The notes beneath the pieces are model-generated. The model worked only from the letters and a program-made list of their open reading frames with translations. It had not been told where the DNA came from and ran no database searches. DNA of 64,000 nucleotides from Sphingobium yanoikuyae (GTDB taxonomy: Bacteria > Pseudomonadota > Alphaproteobacteria > Sphingomonadales > Sphingomonadaceae): contig NZ_CP139979.1 in NCBI RefSeq assembly GCF_034424525.1, positions 4,797,501 to 4,861,500 of the forward strand, in the 5' to 3' direction. The position numbers and the translations under genes are program-made. This document shows, one piece after another, positions 16,808 to 24,903 of this stretch (positions within the stretch are counted from its first letter, which is position 1; each line of letters begins with the position of its first letter).

Positions 16808-17791
16808 TCATGCCGCCTGTGCGCTGGGCGCGGCAAAGCGGGCGCGATATTCGCCGGGCGACAGGCCGACCAGGCGGTGGAACAGCTTGCGGAAGGCGGC
16901 GGCATCCTCATAGCCGACGCTCCAGGCGATCTGGTCGATCGTGCGCCGGGTAAATTCCAGATGCTCGCGCGCCCGCGCCACGCGCAGATGCTGGACATAT
17001 TCGATCGGGGTCATGGCGGTCGCCGCCTTGAAGCGGCGCTGGAAGGTGCGCTCCTCCAGCGCGGCCTGCGCCGCCATCTCGGTGACGCTGACTGCCTTCG
17101 CCTCCCGCGCGGCGAGCCAGTGCTGCACCTTCAGGATCGGCTCGTCGCCATGGGTCAGGCGCGGCAGGAAGCGGGCGAAATGCTTCTGCTCGCGCCCGGC
17201 CGTGTCGATCAGCAGGAATTTGGCGGTGTCGAGCATCACCGTCGGGCCGAGCAGCCGGTCGACCAGCCGCATGCCAAGGTCGGTCCAGGCCATCAGCCCG
17301 CCGGCGGTAATGATATCGCCATCGTCGATGACGATGCGGTCGCAATCGAGCTTCACGGCGGGGAAGCGGGTGCGGAAGGCGTCGGCGAACCACCAATGGG
17401 TGGTGGCCGGGCGACCATCGAGCAGGCCGGTCGCCGCCAGCAGGAAGGCGCCGCCGCAATTGGAGGCGAGCGTCGCCCCGGCGGCATGGCGATCGAGCAG
17501 CCAGCGGGCATAGGGCGCGGCTTCCTCCGCCTCGGGCACGCCGGTCAGGCGGCCGGGGACCAGCCAGATGTCGGGCGTGCCGCCCAATGCTTCATGCGTG
17601 TCATGGCTGCGGGCGAAGCAGCCGTCATCGCCCATCCGCCAATGGCTGACGCGCACTACAGGGCCGCCATGCTGGACCGAAAACTGCCCGGCAATGTCGA
17701 TCAGGTCGGTCATGCCATGGACCATCGCCTGCTGACAGCCCGGATAGAGCAATATGCCCACTTCGGCACGCGGAAGGCTGCTGTCGGCCAT
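16808..17791 (-). CDS. GlxA-type AraC regulator with DJ-1/PfpI domain
   Basis: A 327-residue transcription factor. The N-terminal two thirds is a DJ-1/PfpI-like domain with the nucleophile-elbow cysteine in ASNCGGAFLLA near residue 115; the C-terminal part has two AraC helix-turn-helix motifs (VTEMAAQAALEERTFQRRF and IDQIAWSVGYEDAAAFRKLF). The effector is unknown. The start MADSSLPRA has AAGGA eight bases upstream, so the upstream extension is rejected. It is divergent from the hydrolase and SDR genes at 17922-19671 and probably controls them. Confidence 0.92.
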   Translation of the reverse strand: MADSSLPRAEVGILLYPGCQQAMVHGMTDLIDIAGQFSVQHGGPVVRVSHWRMGDDGCFARSHDTHEALGGTPDIWLVPGRLTGVPEAEEAAPYARWLLDRHAAGATLASNCGGAFLLAATGLLDGRPATTHWWFADAFRTRFPAVKLDCDRIVIDDGDIITAGGLMAWTDLGMRLVDRLLGPTVMLDTAKFLLIDTAGREQKHFARFLPRLTHGDEPILKVQHWLAAREAKAVSVTEMAAQAALEERTFQRRFKAATAMTPIEYVQHLRVARAREHLEFTRRTIDQIAWSVGYEDAAAFRKLFHRLVGLSPGEYRARFAAPSAQAA

Positions 17792-17921
17792 ATGCTGATC
17801 CTTTGTCGGAATCGGCCCGCTTAATGTCGGAACCGCCAATCCCGATCCTCCGCCATTGCCCGTAATAGTGCAAGCACAGGGCGTGAAGGCGCCCTTCTGG
17901 AACAGAAGAAGGGAATTTCAC

Positions 17922-18752
17922 ATGAGCAACTTCGTTACCACGCAGGACGGCACCCGCATCTTCTACAAGGATTGGGGGCCGCGCGACGGCCAGCCGATCA
18001 TCTTCTCCCATGGCTGGCCGCTCAGCGCTGACGCCTGGGACGCACAGATGGTCTATTTCGCCAATCAGGGTTTCCGCACCATCGCCCATGACCGCCGCAG
18101 CCATGGCCGGTCGGACCAGGTGTGGGACAATAATAATATGGACCAGTATGCCGACGATCTGGCCGATCTGATCGCGGCGCTGGATCTGTCCGACATCATC
18201 CTGGTCGGCCATTCGACCGGCGGCGGCGAAGTCACCCGCTACATCGGCCGCCATGGCACCAGCCGGGTTGCCAAGCTGGCGCTGATCGGCGCGGTCCCGC
18301 CGCTGATGCTGAAGACCGAAGCCAATCCCGGCGGTCTGCCGATCGACGTGTTCGACGGCATTCGCAAGGGCACGTTCGACAATCGCAGCCAGTTCTTCAG
18401 GGATCTGACCATCCCCTTCTACGGCTATAACCGGGACGGCGCGGTCATCTCCGAAGGCATTGTGCAAGAATTCTGGCGGCAGGGGATGATGGGCGGCCTC
18501 AAGGGGCAACTCGACTCGATCCGCGCCTTTTCCGAAAGCGATTTCCATGCCGACCTGGCGAAGGTCGATGTGCCCACGCTGGTCCTGCATGGCGACGACG
18601 ACCAGATCGTGCCGATCGGCGCGGCGGCCCTCTCCACCATCAAGATCGTTACGGATGCGGTGCTGATCGTGTATGAAGGCGCCGACCATGGGCTGACGCA
18701 GACTCACCAGGACCGGTTCAACGCCGACCTGCTCGATTTCATCAACGGCTGA
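17922..18752 (+). CDS. Alpha/beta hydrolase of the non-heme haloperoxidase type
   Basis: A 276-residue alpha/beta hydrolase. Visible are the oxyanion-hole [10 protein letters not shown], the nucleophile Ser in GHSTGGGE near residue 98, the acid in HGDDDQIVP near 228 and the catalytic His in GADHGLTQ near 257. These match cofactor-free chloroperoxidases and related esterases; the real substrate is not predictable. There is no signal peptide. The ATG follows GAAGGGAATTTCAC. It is divergently paired with the GlxA-type regulator, 130 bases away. Confidence 0.9.
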   Translation: MSNFVTTQDGTRIFYKDWGPRDGQPIIFSHGWPLSADAWDAQMVYFANQGFRTIAHDRRSHGRSDQVWDNNNMDQYADDLADLIAALDLSDIILVGHSTGGGEVTRYIGRHGTSRVAKLALIGAVPPLMLKTEANPGGLPIDVFDGIRKGTFDNRSQFFRDLTIPFYGYNRDGAVISEGIVQEFWRQGMMGGLKGQLDSIRAFSESDFHADLAKVDVPTLVLHGDDDQIVPIGAAALSTIKIVTDAVLIVYEGADHGLTQTHQDRFNADLLDFING

Positions 18753-18760
18753 CACAAATA

Positions 18761-18857
18761 CCGTTCGCCCTGAGCGAAGTCGAAGGGTTCCACCGAGCGG
18801 AGCGAGGTGCCTTCGCTTCGCTCAGGCAAGGGCTTCGACTTCGCTCAGCCCGAACGG
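18761..18857. repeat. Intergenic inverted repeat (CTGAGCGAAGTCGAAG type)
   Basis: Long near-perfect inverted repeat: CGTTCGCCCTGAGCGAAG at the left pairs with CTTCGCTCAGCCCGAACG at the right, and an internal GAGCGGAGCGAGG/CCTTCGCTTCGCTC pair forms a second hairpin. It fills the gap between the hydrolase and the SDR gene and could lower or separate their transcripts. This type is commonly dispersed between genes in GC-rich proteobacteria. Confidence 0.75.
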
Positions 18858-18885
18858 GAAAATAGTCTTTCAAAGGAGACATCCC

Positions 18886-19671
18886 ATGACCCAAGACACT
18901 ATCCTCATCACCGGCGCGTCGGACGGTATCGGCGCCGTCTATGCCGATCGCTTTGCCAGGCGCGGCGCCAATCTGATCCTGGTCGCCCGCCGCGCCGAGA
19001 AACTGGAAGCGCTGGCCGCTCGCCTGCGCGCCGACGGTGGCGTCAGCGTGGAAGTGATCGCCGCCGACTTGTCACAAGCCGATGATCTGGCGCGAGTCGA
19101 AGCGCGGCTGCGTGACGATGACGCGATCACCGGCCTGGTCAACAATGCCGGCATCGCCGGGGAGCAGGCCTTTGTCGAGACCGACCCGGCCTATCTCACC
19201 GGCCTGATCGACCTCAACATCCTCGCGGTGACGCGGCTGTCCCGCGCTATTGCGCCGCGGCTGGCGGCCAGGGGCGCGGGCACGCTGATCAATATCACGT
19301 CGGTCACCGCGCTGATGCCGGACGGCTTCACTGCCGTCTATCCCGCGACCAAGGCCTATGTGCTGGCCTTTACCGAGGCGCTGCAGGTCGAACTGGGCGG
19401 CAAGGGCGTGAAGGTGCAGGCGGTGCTGCCCGGCATCACCCGCACAGCCATCTGGGCGGCGGAGCAGATGGCCGGCCTGCCGCCGCACATGGTGATGGAT
19501 GTCGAGGTGATGGTCGACGCGGCACTGGCCGGGCTCGACATGGGCGAGGCGATCACCATCCCTGCCTTGCCGGATAATGCCGATCTCGACGCCTATCTCG
19601 CCGCGCGGGCTGCGCTTCGGCCCAACCTGTCGCTCAAGGATGCGGCGCCCCGGTATCGGGTGACCGCCTGA
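18886..19671 (+). CDS. Short-chain dehydrogenase/reductase (SDR)
   Basis: A 261-residue classical SDR. It has the NAD(P)-binding TGASDGIG at residues 8-15, NNAG near 86, the catalytic Ser region NITSVTALM and the Tyr/Lys pair in YPATKAY near 155. An arginine after the second strand (VARRAEK) suggests NADP preference. The substrate is unknown. AAAGGAGAC precedes the ATG. It is co-oriented with the hydrolase, but a repeat element separates them. Confidence 0.92.
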   Translation: MTQDTILITGASDGIGAVYADRFARRGANLILVARRAEKLEALAARLRADGGVSVEVIAADLSQADDLARVEARLRDDDAITGLVNNAGIAGEQAFVETDPAYLTGLIDLNILAVTRLSRAIAPRLAARGAGTLINITSVTALMPDGFTAVYPATKAYVLAFTEALQVELGGKGVKVQAVLPGITRTAIWAAEQMAGLPPHMVMDVEVMVDAALAGLDMGEAITIPALPDNADLDAYLAARAALRPNLSLKDAAPRYRVTA

Positions 19672-19678
19672 CCTCTTT

Positions 19679-19769
19679 CGTCATTCCCGCGAAGGCGGGA
19701 ATCCATCTCCTGACCTTGCGTCTGGATTCATCGTTGGGAGATGGACCCCCGCTTTCGCGGGGGTGACGG
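19679..19769. repeat. Intergenic repeat (CGTCATTCCCGCGAAGGCGGGAAT type)
   Basis: Two inverted hairpins: TTCCCGCGAAGGCGGGAA at the left and CCCCCGCTTTCGCGGGGG at the right, enclosed by CGTCA and TGACG ends and an inner ATCTCC/GGAGAT pair. This is a classic two-hairpin REP-like element of proteobacterial chromosomes. It is not related in sequence to the repeats at 7771 or 18761. Confidence 0.8.
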
Positions 19770-19791
19770 GAATTTTCCAGGGAGAAGCATC

Positions 19792-20304
19792 ATGATCCTC
19801 GGTCTTTCCATTCCCGCCTTCATCGCCCTGCATGTCGCGATCAGCCTGATCGGCATCGTCAGCGGCCTTGTCGCCCTGCCGGCCATGGCGAAGGGGCATA
19901 TCCTGCCCAAAATGCAGGGCCTGTTCCTGGTGACGACCCTGCTCACCAGCCTGACCGGCTTCCTCTTTCCCTTTCGCGGCTTCACCCCGGCGATCGGCGT
20001 CGGTATCCTCTCGACGCTGGTGCTGATTATCGCCTTCGCCGCCTTTTACGGCCTTGGCCTGCGCGGCCGGGCACGGGGCGTCTATGCGGTGACCGCGACC
20101 ATCGCCCTGTGGCTCAACCTGTTCGTGGCTGTCGTACAGGGCTTCCTCAAGGTGCCGGCGCTCAACCGGCTGGCGCCGACCGGCACGGAGCTGCCCTTCC
20201 TGGCGGCGCAGGCGCTGCTGCTGATCCTCATGCTGATCCTGGGCGCGGCGATCCTGCGTCAGTCCAGGCTGGCGCGGAAGGCGGCGAGCCGCTCGATCGC
20301 CTGA
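19792..20304 (+). CDS. Unknown integral membrane protein
   Basis: A 170-residue hydrophobic protein with about five membrane segments and almost no soluble part except a short basic tail (RQSRLARKAASR). I do not recognise a named family. An internal stretch (ALPAMAKGHILPKMQGLFLVTTLLTSLTGFLFP, split here only for description) suggests small quinone- or heme-type membrane proteins, but there are no clear paired histidines. GGGAGAAGC precedes the ATG. Its last 46 bases overlap the end of the convergent aminotransferase gene, so the two can interfere with each other through antisense RNA. Confidence 0.78.
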   Translation: MILGLSIPAFIALHVAISLIGIVSGLVALPAMAKGHILPKMQGLFLVTTLLTSLTGFLFPFRGFTPAIGVGILSTLVLIIAFAAFYGLGLRGRARGVYAVTATIALWLNLFVAVVQGFLKVPALNRLAPTGTELPFLAAQALLLILMLILGAAILRQSRLARKAASRSIA

Positions 20305-21443
20305 TCCAGCGTCGCGTCCGACTTGGAGAAGCAGAGGCGGACCAGATGGGTGACCGGATCGTCGGGGTAGAAGGCGGAGATCGGGATCGCCGCCACCCCG
20401 GCTTCGTCGATGATCCGGTTGCAGAAGGTCACATCGTCCATCGTAATGCCCGACGCGGGCAGGTCGATCGACAGGAACCAGGTGGCGCCGCTCGGTTGCA
20501 CGACATAGCCCGCCTGACTGAGACCCGCCGCCAGCCGATCGCGCGACGCCTGATAGGCGGCGCGCTGATCGTTCAGCCAATCTTCGGGCCAGCCCAGCCC
20601 CTGCGCCACCGCCCATTGCAGGTTGGGCGGGGTGGTGAAGGTCAGAAACTGGTGGGCGCGGGCGAGCAGGGTGGCGATCGGCGGCGCGGCGCACATCCAG
20701 CCGACCTTCCAGCCGGTGACGGAGAAGATTTTGCCGGCAGACCCGATCTTGACCGTGCGCTCGCGCATGCCGGGAAAGCCGATCAGTGGACGATGCGGCA
20801 GCCCGTCATAGACGGTCTCCTCCCAGACTTCGTCGCACAGCGCGATCAGGTCATGGGTGGTGCAGAGGTCGGCCAGCAGCGCCAGTTCCGCCTCACGCAG
20901 CACGATGCCGGTGGGGTTCACCGGATTGTTCATCAGCAGGATGCGGGTCCGGGGCGTGATCGCCGCCTCCAGCGCGTCGCGGGTGACGCGCCAGTCCGGC
21001 GGCATCAGCTTCACCACCCTGGCCACGCCGCCGACCCGTTCGACCAGCGGCAGATAGGCGTCATAGAGCGGCGCCAGCATCAGCACTTCGTCGCCGGGCC
21101 TCACCAGCGCAAGCAGGCTGGCGGCGATCGCCTCGGTCGCGCCGGAGGTGACGATGATGTCCTGCGGGCTGAGGTCCAGTCCCTGACGCCGGGCATAATG
21201 ATCGGCCAGCGCGGTGCGCAGTTCGATCAGGCCGGGCATCGGCGGATATTGGCTGGAGCGGGTCAGCAGCGCATCCGCCGCCGCCTGCAGCACATCCTGT
21301 GGTCCCGGCCCTTCGGGAAAGCCCTGCCCCAGATTGATCGCGCCGGTCTCCCGCGCGCGCGCCGACATATGCTCGAAGATGGTGGTCGGCATGTCGCGAT
21401 AGACGGGATGGCCAAGTCGGGTGTCGGGCAAGCGGGGCTCCAT
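20259..21443 (-). CDS. PLP-dependent aminotransferase, class I/II
   Basis: A 394-residue fold-type I aminotransferase. It has the N-terminal INLGQGFPEGPGP, the cofactor region SGATEAIAASLLAL, NNPVNPTGIV, DEVWEETVYDG, and the PLP lysine in GSAGKIFSVTGWKVGW near residue 238, with the C-terminal arginine in HLVRLCFSK. The GQGFP and FSVTGWK blocks resemble the methionine/kynurenine aminotransferase (YbdL) group more than aspartate aminotransferases. The substrate is not decided by sequence alone. Confidence 0.9.
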   Translation of the reverse strand: MEPRLPDTRLGHPVYRDMPTTIFEHMSARARETGAINLGQGFPEGPGPQDVLQAAADALLTRSSQYPPMPGLIELRTALADHYARRQGLDLSPQDIIVTSGATEAIAASLLALVRPGDEVLMLAPLYDAYLPLVERVGGVARVVKLMPPDWRVTRDALEAAITPRTRILLMNNPVNPTGIVLREAELALLADLCTTHDLIALCDEVWEETVYDGLPHRPLIGFPGMRERTVKIGSAGKIFSVTGWKVGWMCAAPPIATLLARAHQFLTFTTPPNLQWAVAQGLGWPEDWLNDQRAAYQASRDRLAAGLSQAGYVVQPSGATWFLSIDLPASGITMDDVTFCNRIIDEAGVAAIPISAFYPDDPVTHLVRLCFSKSDATLDQAIERLAAFRASLD

Positions 21444-21469
21444 CGGATCGGCGGCGGTGGCGCAGGTCT

Positions 21470-21531
21470 AGAGCCTGATCGTTTGAGGTGGAAGCGCCAT
21501 GCGCTTCTACCGATGACGTGAATCAGGCTCT
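21470..21531. repeat. Two-hairpin intergenic repeat, AGAGC ends
   Basis: The outer arms AGAGCCTGAT (21470-21479) and ATCAGGCTCT (21522-21531) are perfect inverted repeats. They enclose an inner hairpin GGTGGAAGCGC/GCGCTTCTACC (21487-21497 and 21501-21511, one mismatch). Its CTAGAGC end is shared with the element at 26555-26651. It separates the aminotransferase and carbonic anhydrase promoters. Confidence 0.7.
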
Positions 21532-21613
21532 GCTTCTTGATCCCGGTCTTTCCATTGCCTCGCGCAAACCGGTCCGGCATCATGGCGCCTCCTCATCACA
21601 GGGAGACAGACCC

Positions 21614-22390
21614 ATGTGTTCGGACGTCGATGGCATGCATGACCAGCCGCACGGGACGCAGGAGGAGGATGGCGCCGCGCCCTCCCGCCGCGCCTTTCTG
21701 ACAGCGATGACGATGGCGGGTGGGGTGGCCATGGCCGCCTTGCCGGCCGCACCCGCAATGGCGGCGCCCCCGGCCGACGGCCCGGATGCGTCGATGACGC
21801 CGGACGCCGCCCTGGCCGAGATCATGGCCGGCAATGCCCGCTTCGTCGCCGGCAAGCCGACCGCCCATCTGCAGGACCTGTCGATCATCAAGGCGCGCGC
21901 GGCCGAGGGGCAATGGCCCGTGGTCGGCGTCCTGTCCTGCGCCGACTCGCGCGTGCCGGTGGAGATGGTGTTCGACGAATATATCGGCCGGCTGTTCGTC
22001 ACCCGCATCGCCGGCAACATCACCACGCCCGAAATCGTCGCCAGCCTGGAATATGGCGTGGCGGTGCTGGGGCTGAAGGCGCTGGTCGTCATGGGCCACA
22101 GCAATTGCGGCGCGGTGAAGGCGGCGATCGACAATCCCGAGGTGCCGGGCCAGATCAGCGCGCTCTTCCCCGCGATCCTGCCCGCCCTCTATCTCGCCCG
22201 CAGCAAGGATGCGGCCATCGTCACCCGCACCAATGCGCTGGTGCAGGCGGCGACGCTGGTCAACGCCTCACCGGTGATCGAGGAAAAGGTGAAGGCGGGC
22301 ACGCTGAAGGTGGTCGCCGCCGTCTATGACGTGGCGACCGGCAAGGTCGACATGCTGCCGGTGCCGGCCGACATGCTGATGCGCGGCTGA
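21614..22390 (+). CDS. Tat-exported beta-class carbonic anhydrase
   Basis: Zinc enzyme that interconverts CO2 and bicarbonate. The 258-residue product has a twin-arginine signal (SRRAFLTAMTMAGG near residue 24, cleavage after AMAA), so it acts in the periplasm after folding. The zinc ligands are visible: C in SCADSRV with the Asp-Arg dyad, and H and C in GHSNCGAVK. AGGGAG precedes the ATG. Most beta-type enzymes are cytoplasmic, so the exported version is a point of interest. It is convergent with the amidohydrolase, four bases away. Confidence 0.93.
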   Translation: MCSDVDGMHDQPHGTQEEDGAAPSRRAFLTAMTMAGGVAMAALPAAPAMAAPPADGPDASMTPDAALAEIMAGNARFVAGKPTAHLQDLSIIKARAAEGQWPVVGVLSCADSRVPVEMVFDEYIGRLFVTRIAGNITTPEIVASLEYGVAVLGLKALVVMGHSNCGAVKAAIDNPEVPGQISALFPAILPALYLARSKDAAIVTRTNALVQAATLVNASPVIEEKVKAGTLKVVAAVYDVATGKVDMLPVPADMLMRG

Positions 22391-22394
22391 TCCG

Positions 22395-23855
22395 TCAGGG
22401 CCGGGTCGCCGCCGCATTCCAGGCGGCGACCTTCGCCTTCGTCTCTGCCAGCAGCGCGTCGAGCCGGGCGCGGTCCTGCAGCGTGCCGCGCAGGATCACC
22501 GCGTCGATCGCTTTTGTGGCGTGGATATCCTCCAGCGGATTGGCGGTCAGCAGGACCATATCCGCCTGCTTGCCTTCCGCCACCGCGCCATAGCGGTCGA
22601 GCAGGCCGAACCAGGCCGGGCCGGCACGGGTGGCGCTGGCCAGCGCCTGGGCCGGGGTCAGGCCGCGATCGACATAGAGCGCCAGTTCCTGGTGCAGGGC
22701 AAAGCCGGGATAGTCGAAGCTGTTGAGGAAGCCCGCATCGGTGCCGGCCATGATGGTGACGCCGGCCTGCTGCAACAGCGGCAGGATCGCGGCATTATGC
22801 TCGTAGATGGCGTGACGCTGGGCGATCTGATCGGGCGTGGCCTTTGCCGCGCGCTCGATCCGCCAGTCATAGGTCTTGCGCAGGCGCGGGCCGATATAGG
22901 CCAGTTCGGGATCGGCGCTGTGATCATTCTGGTCGAGATAGGCGACGGTGCGCGAGATGCTGAGCGTCGGCGTCACGAACACGCCGCGCGCCGCCATGTC
23001 GCGATAGGCGGCCATGGCGGTGGCTTCGTCAAAGCCGGCGTCCAGTTGCGCGCTCGCCTGTGCCCGGTCGATCCTGCCGGCGGCGAAATCGGCGGTGATC
23101 CGCGCCTCATCCTTCACGCCCGCCTTGTGCGCATAGTCGATATGCTCGATCGAGCTGATCCCGGCCTCGATCGCCTGGCCGACGGTCAGCGCCATCGGAA
23201 TATGCCCCGATGCGCGCAGCCCGGCGCCGCGCGCCTTGCGCACGGCATAGAGGAACAGATCGGGCTTAAGGGTGCTGTCGGTGATCTTGACGAAATTGAC
23301 GTTCAGTTCTTTCAGCTTGGCGATCGCCTGGTCGACATCGGCCTCCGACCCGGTTTCCAGCGTGCCCTTCCACACCGGCTTGATCCCCTCGATCTTGGGG
23401 CCGGAACTCAGCAGGGTCGGGCCAAACAGCCGCCCGTCGGCAATCTCGCCGCGCCAGCGCAGCACATCATAGGGCAGGTCGCCCGACGCATCGCGCACGG
23501 TGGTGATGCCGTTGGCGATATAGAGCGGCAGCAGCGCCTTATTCTCTTCGATCAGCTCCGGTCCGCCGCCGAAATGGACATGCATGTCCCACAGGCCGGG
23601 GATCAGATAGCGGCCCCTGGCCTCGACATTCTTGCCCGCGCGCCAGGCGGCGGCGATCGTGGCGTCGTTGCCGACCGCGACGATCCGGTCGCCCCTGGTC
23701 GCGACCGCCTGGTCGGGGACCAGCCGGCCATGCTCGACATCGACCAGCGTCGCATGGCGGATCAGCAGGTCGGCGCGGGCCGGCGCGGTCTTTGCCGCGG
23801 CGGGCAGGGGCAACAGGGCAGTGGCGGCCAGCAGCGCGGCGAGAAGCGTCTTCAT
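22395..23855 (-). CDS. Secreted metal-dependent amidohydrolase
   Basis: A 486-residue exported amidohydrolase. After a signal peptide (cleaved near AAAKT) come the first metal pair in DMHVHFGG near residue 95, ITTVRDASGD, a lysine in VNFVKITD, the histidines SGHIP and EHIDYAH, and the last aspartate in AGTDAGF near 370. This is the imidazolonepropionase/prolidase-like subgroup; bacterial members split acyl-amino acids, dipeptides or ring amides. The start MKTLLAALL follows GGGGA. It is divergent from a LysR gene with a perfect palindrome between them. Confidence 0.9.
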   Translation of the reverse strand: MKTLLAALLAATALLPLPAAAKTAPARADLLIRHATLVDVEHGRLVPDQAVATRGDRIVAVGNDATIAAAWRAGKNVEARGRYLIPGLWDMHVHFGGGPELIEENKALLPLYIANGITTVRDASGDLPYDVLRWRGEIADGRLFGPTLLSSGPKIEGIKPVWKGTLETGSEADVDQAIAKLKELNVNFVKITDSTLKPDLFLYAVRKARGAGLRASGHIPMALTVGQAIEAGISSIEHIDYAHKAGVKDEARITADFAAGRIDRAQASAQLDAGFDEATAMAAYRDMAARGVFVTPTLSISRTVAYLDQNDHSADPELAYIGPRLRKTYDWRIERAAKATPDQIAQRHAIYEHNAAILPLLQQAGVTIMAGTDAGFLNSFDYPGFALHQELALYVDRGLTPAQALASATRAGPAWFGLLDRYGAVAEGKQADMVLLTANPLEDIHATKAIDAVILRGTLQDRARLDALLAETKAKVAAWNAAATRP

Positions 23856-23921
23856 GAAAATCCCCGGTTCTTGTGCGGCGCGCAGGATAGGCAGGGGCTG
23901 CATCATCGACAAACAACATAT

Positions 23922-23940
23922 ATGAATGGCAATCATTCAT
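23922..23940. promoter_or_regulatory. Perfect palindrome between amidohydrolase and LysR genes
   Basis: ATGAATG-GCAAT-CATTCAT is a 7-5-7 perfect inverted repeat with the T-N11-A spacing used by LysR-type regulators. It lies 17 bases before the LysR start and 66 bases before the amidohydrolase start. It is the natural operator for autoregulation and for control of the divergent gene. Seen directly; binding is inferred. Confidence 0.65.
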
Positions 23941-23957
23941 GATCCAAATGGAATGCC

Positions 23958-24794
23958 ATGCTCGATCCGCGCCTGCTCCGTGCCTTTGTCGCGATCGCCG
24001 ACAGCGGCAGCTTCACCATCGCGGCGCAGCGGCTGCACATGACCCAGTCGACCATCAGCCAGCAGCTCGGCCGGCTGGAACAGGCGGTGGGGCATATGCT
24101 GGTCGATCGGGCGGCACGGCCGGTGCGGCCGACCGCGGCGGGCGAGCGGCTGCTGGGCCATGCAAGGCGCATCCTGTCGCTGCAGCAGGAGGCGGAAAGC
24201 CTGCTCGCCGATCCGGCCGGCAGCGCGTCGATCCGCATCGGCCTGCCCGACGACATCGCCAGTCGCGACATGATGCGGGTGTTCGCCCGCTTTTCCGAGC
24301 AATATCGGGCGGTGCGGCTGGACGTTACTACCGGGCTCAGCCGCGATCTCACGCGCCGATACCGCGCGGGCGAGTTTGACATCATCGCTGTCAAGGAACC
24401 GACGCCGAGCGCCGATTGTCGCGCGAGTTTCGCCGAACCGATCGGCTGGCATGAAAGCGCGGACCGGCAGGGCGACTGGCCCGATCCCCTGCCGCTGGTC
24501 GCCTTTCCGGCGGGCGGCCTCTATCGCGATGCGATGTTCGACCGGATCGGGCGGGAGAGGCGGCGCTGCCATGTCGCCTTCACCGGCAGCGACCTCACCA
24601 GCGTGCTGACCGCGGTGGAGGCGGGCATGGGCCTGTCGCTGGTGCCGATGCGCGCGGCGACCGGGCGGGCGGTGCGACCCTATGCGCCCTTCGGGGCGGA
24701 GGTCGAAATGCGCGTGTCGCTCTATGCCTGGGACGATGCCGGGCCGACGGCTGAACTGGTCGCGCAGATGGCGGCGGTGCTGGCGGCGCGGTAA
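23958..24794 (+). CDS. LysR-family transcriptional regulator
   Basis: A 278-residue regulator. The N-terminal winged helix-turn-helix is typical (LLRAFVAIADSGSFTIAAQRL, TQSTISQQLGRLE), followed by a LysR substrate-binding domain (IRIGLPDD, GEFDIIAVK, VEAGMGLSLVP). It is divergent from the amidohydrolase and probably responds to that enzyme's substrate or product. The nearest operator candidate is the palindrome at 23922. Confidence 0.92.
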   Translation: MLDPRLLRAFVAIADSGSFTIAAQRLHMTQSTISQQLGRLEQAVGHMLVDRAARPVRPTAAGERLLGHARRILSLQQEAESLLADPAGSASIRIGLPDDIASRDMMRVFARFSEQYRAVRLDVTTGLSRDLTRRYRAGEFDIIAVKEPTPSADCRASFAEPIGWHESADRQGDWPDPLPLVAFPAGGLYRDAMFDRIGRERRRCHVAFTGSDLTSVLTAVEAGMGLSLVPMRAATGRAVRPYAPFGAEVEMRVSLYAWDDAGPTAELVAQMAAVLAAR

Positions 24795-24855
24795 GAGCGG
24801 CGGCCGCTTGCGCGGCCGCAACTGGGTCTAAGCGGTGCGGCACCTTGCGGTGCCG

Positions 24856-24903
24856 AATAAACCGGATGACCGTCCCCCGGACGGTCATTTAATCCGGTTT
24901 ATT
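24856..24903. terminator. Composite hairpin at the 3' ends of LysR and guaA
   Basis: AATAAACCGGAT (24856-24867) pairs with ATCCGGTTTATT (24892-24903), and inside it GATGACCGT pairs with ACGGTCAT. The outer arm overlaps the last codons and stop of guaA. A smaller hairpin (GGCACC ttgc GGTGCC) lies just before. Being symmetric and in a convergent gap, it probably ends both transcripts. The T content on each side is moderate. Confidence 0.6.
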
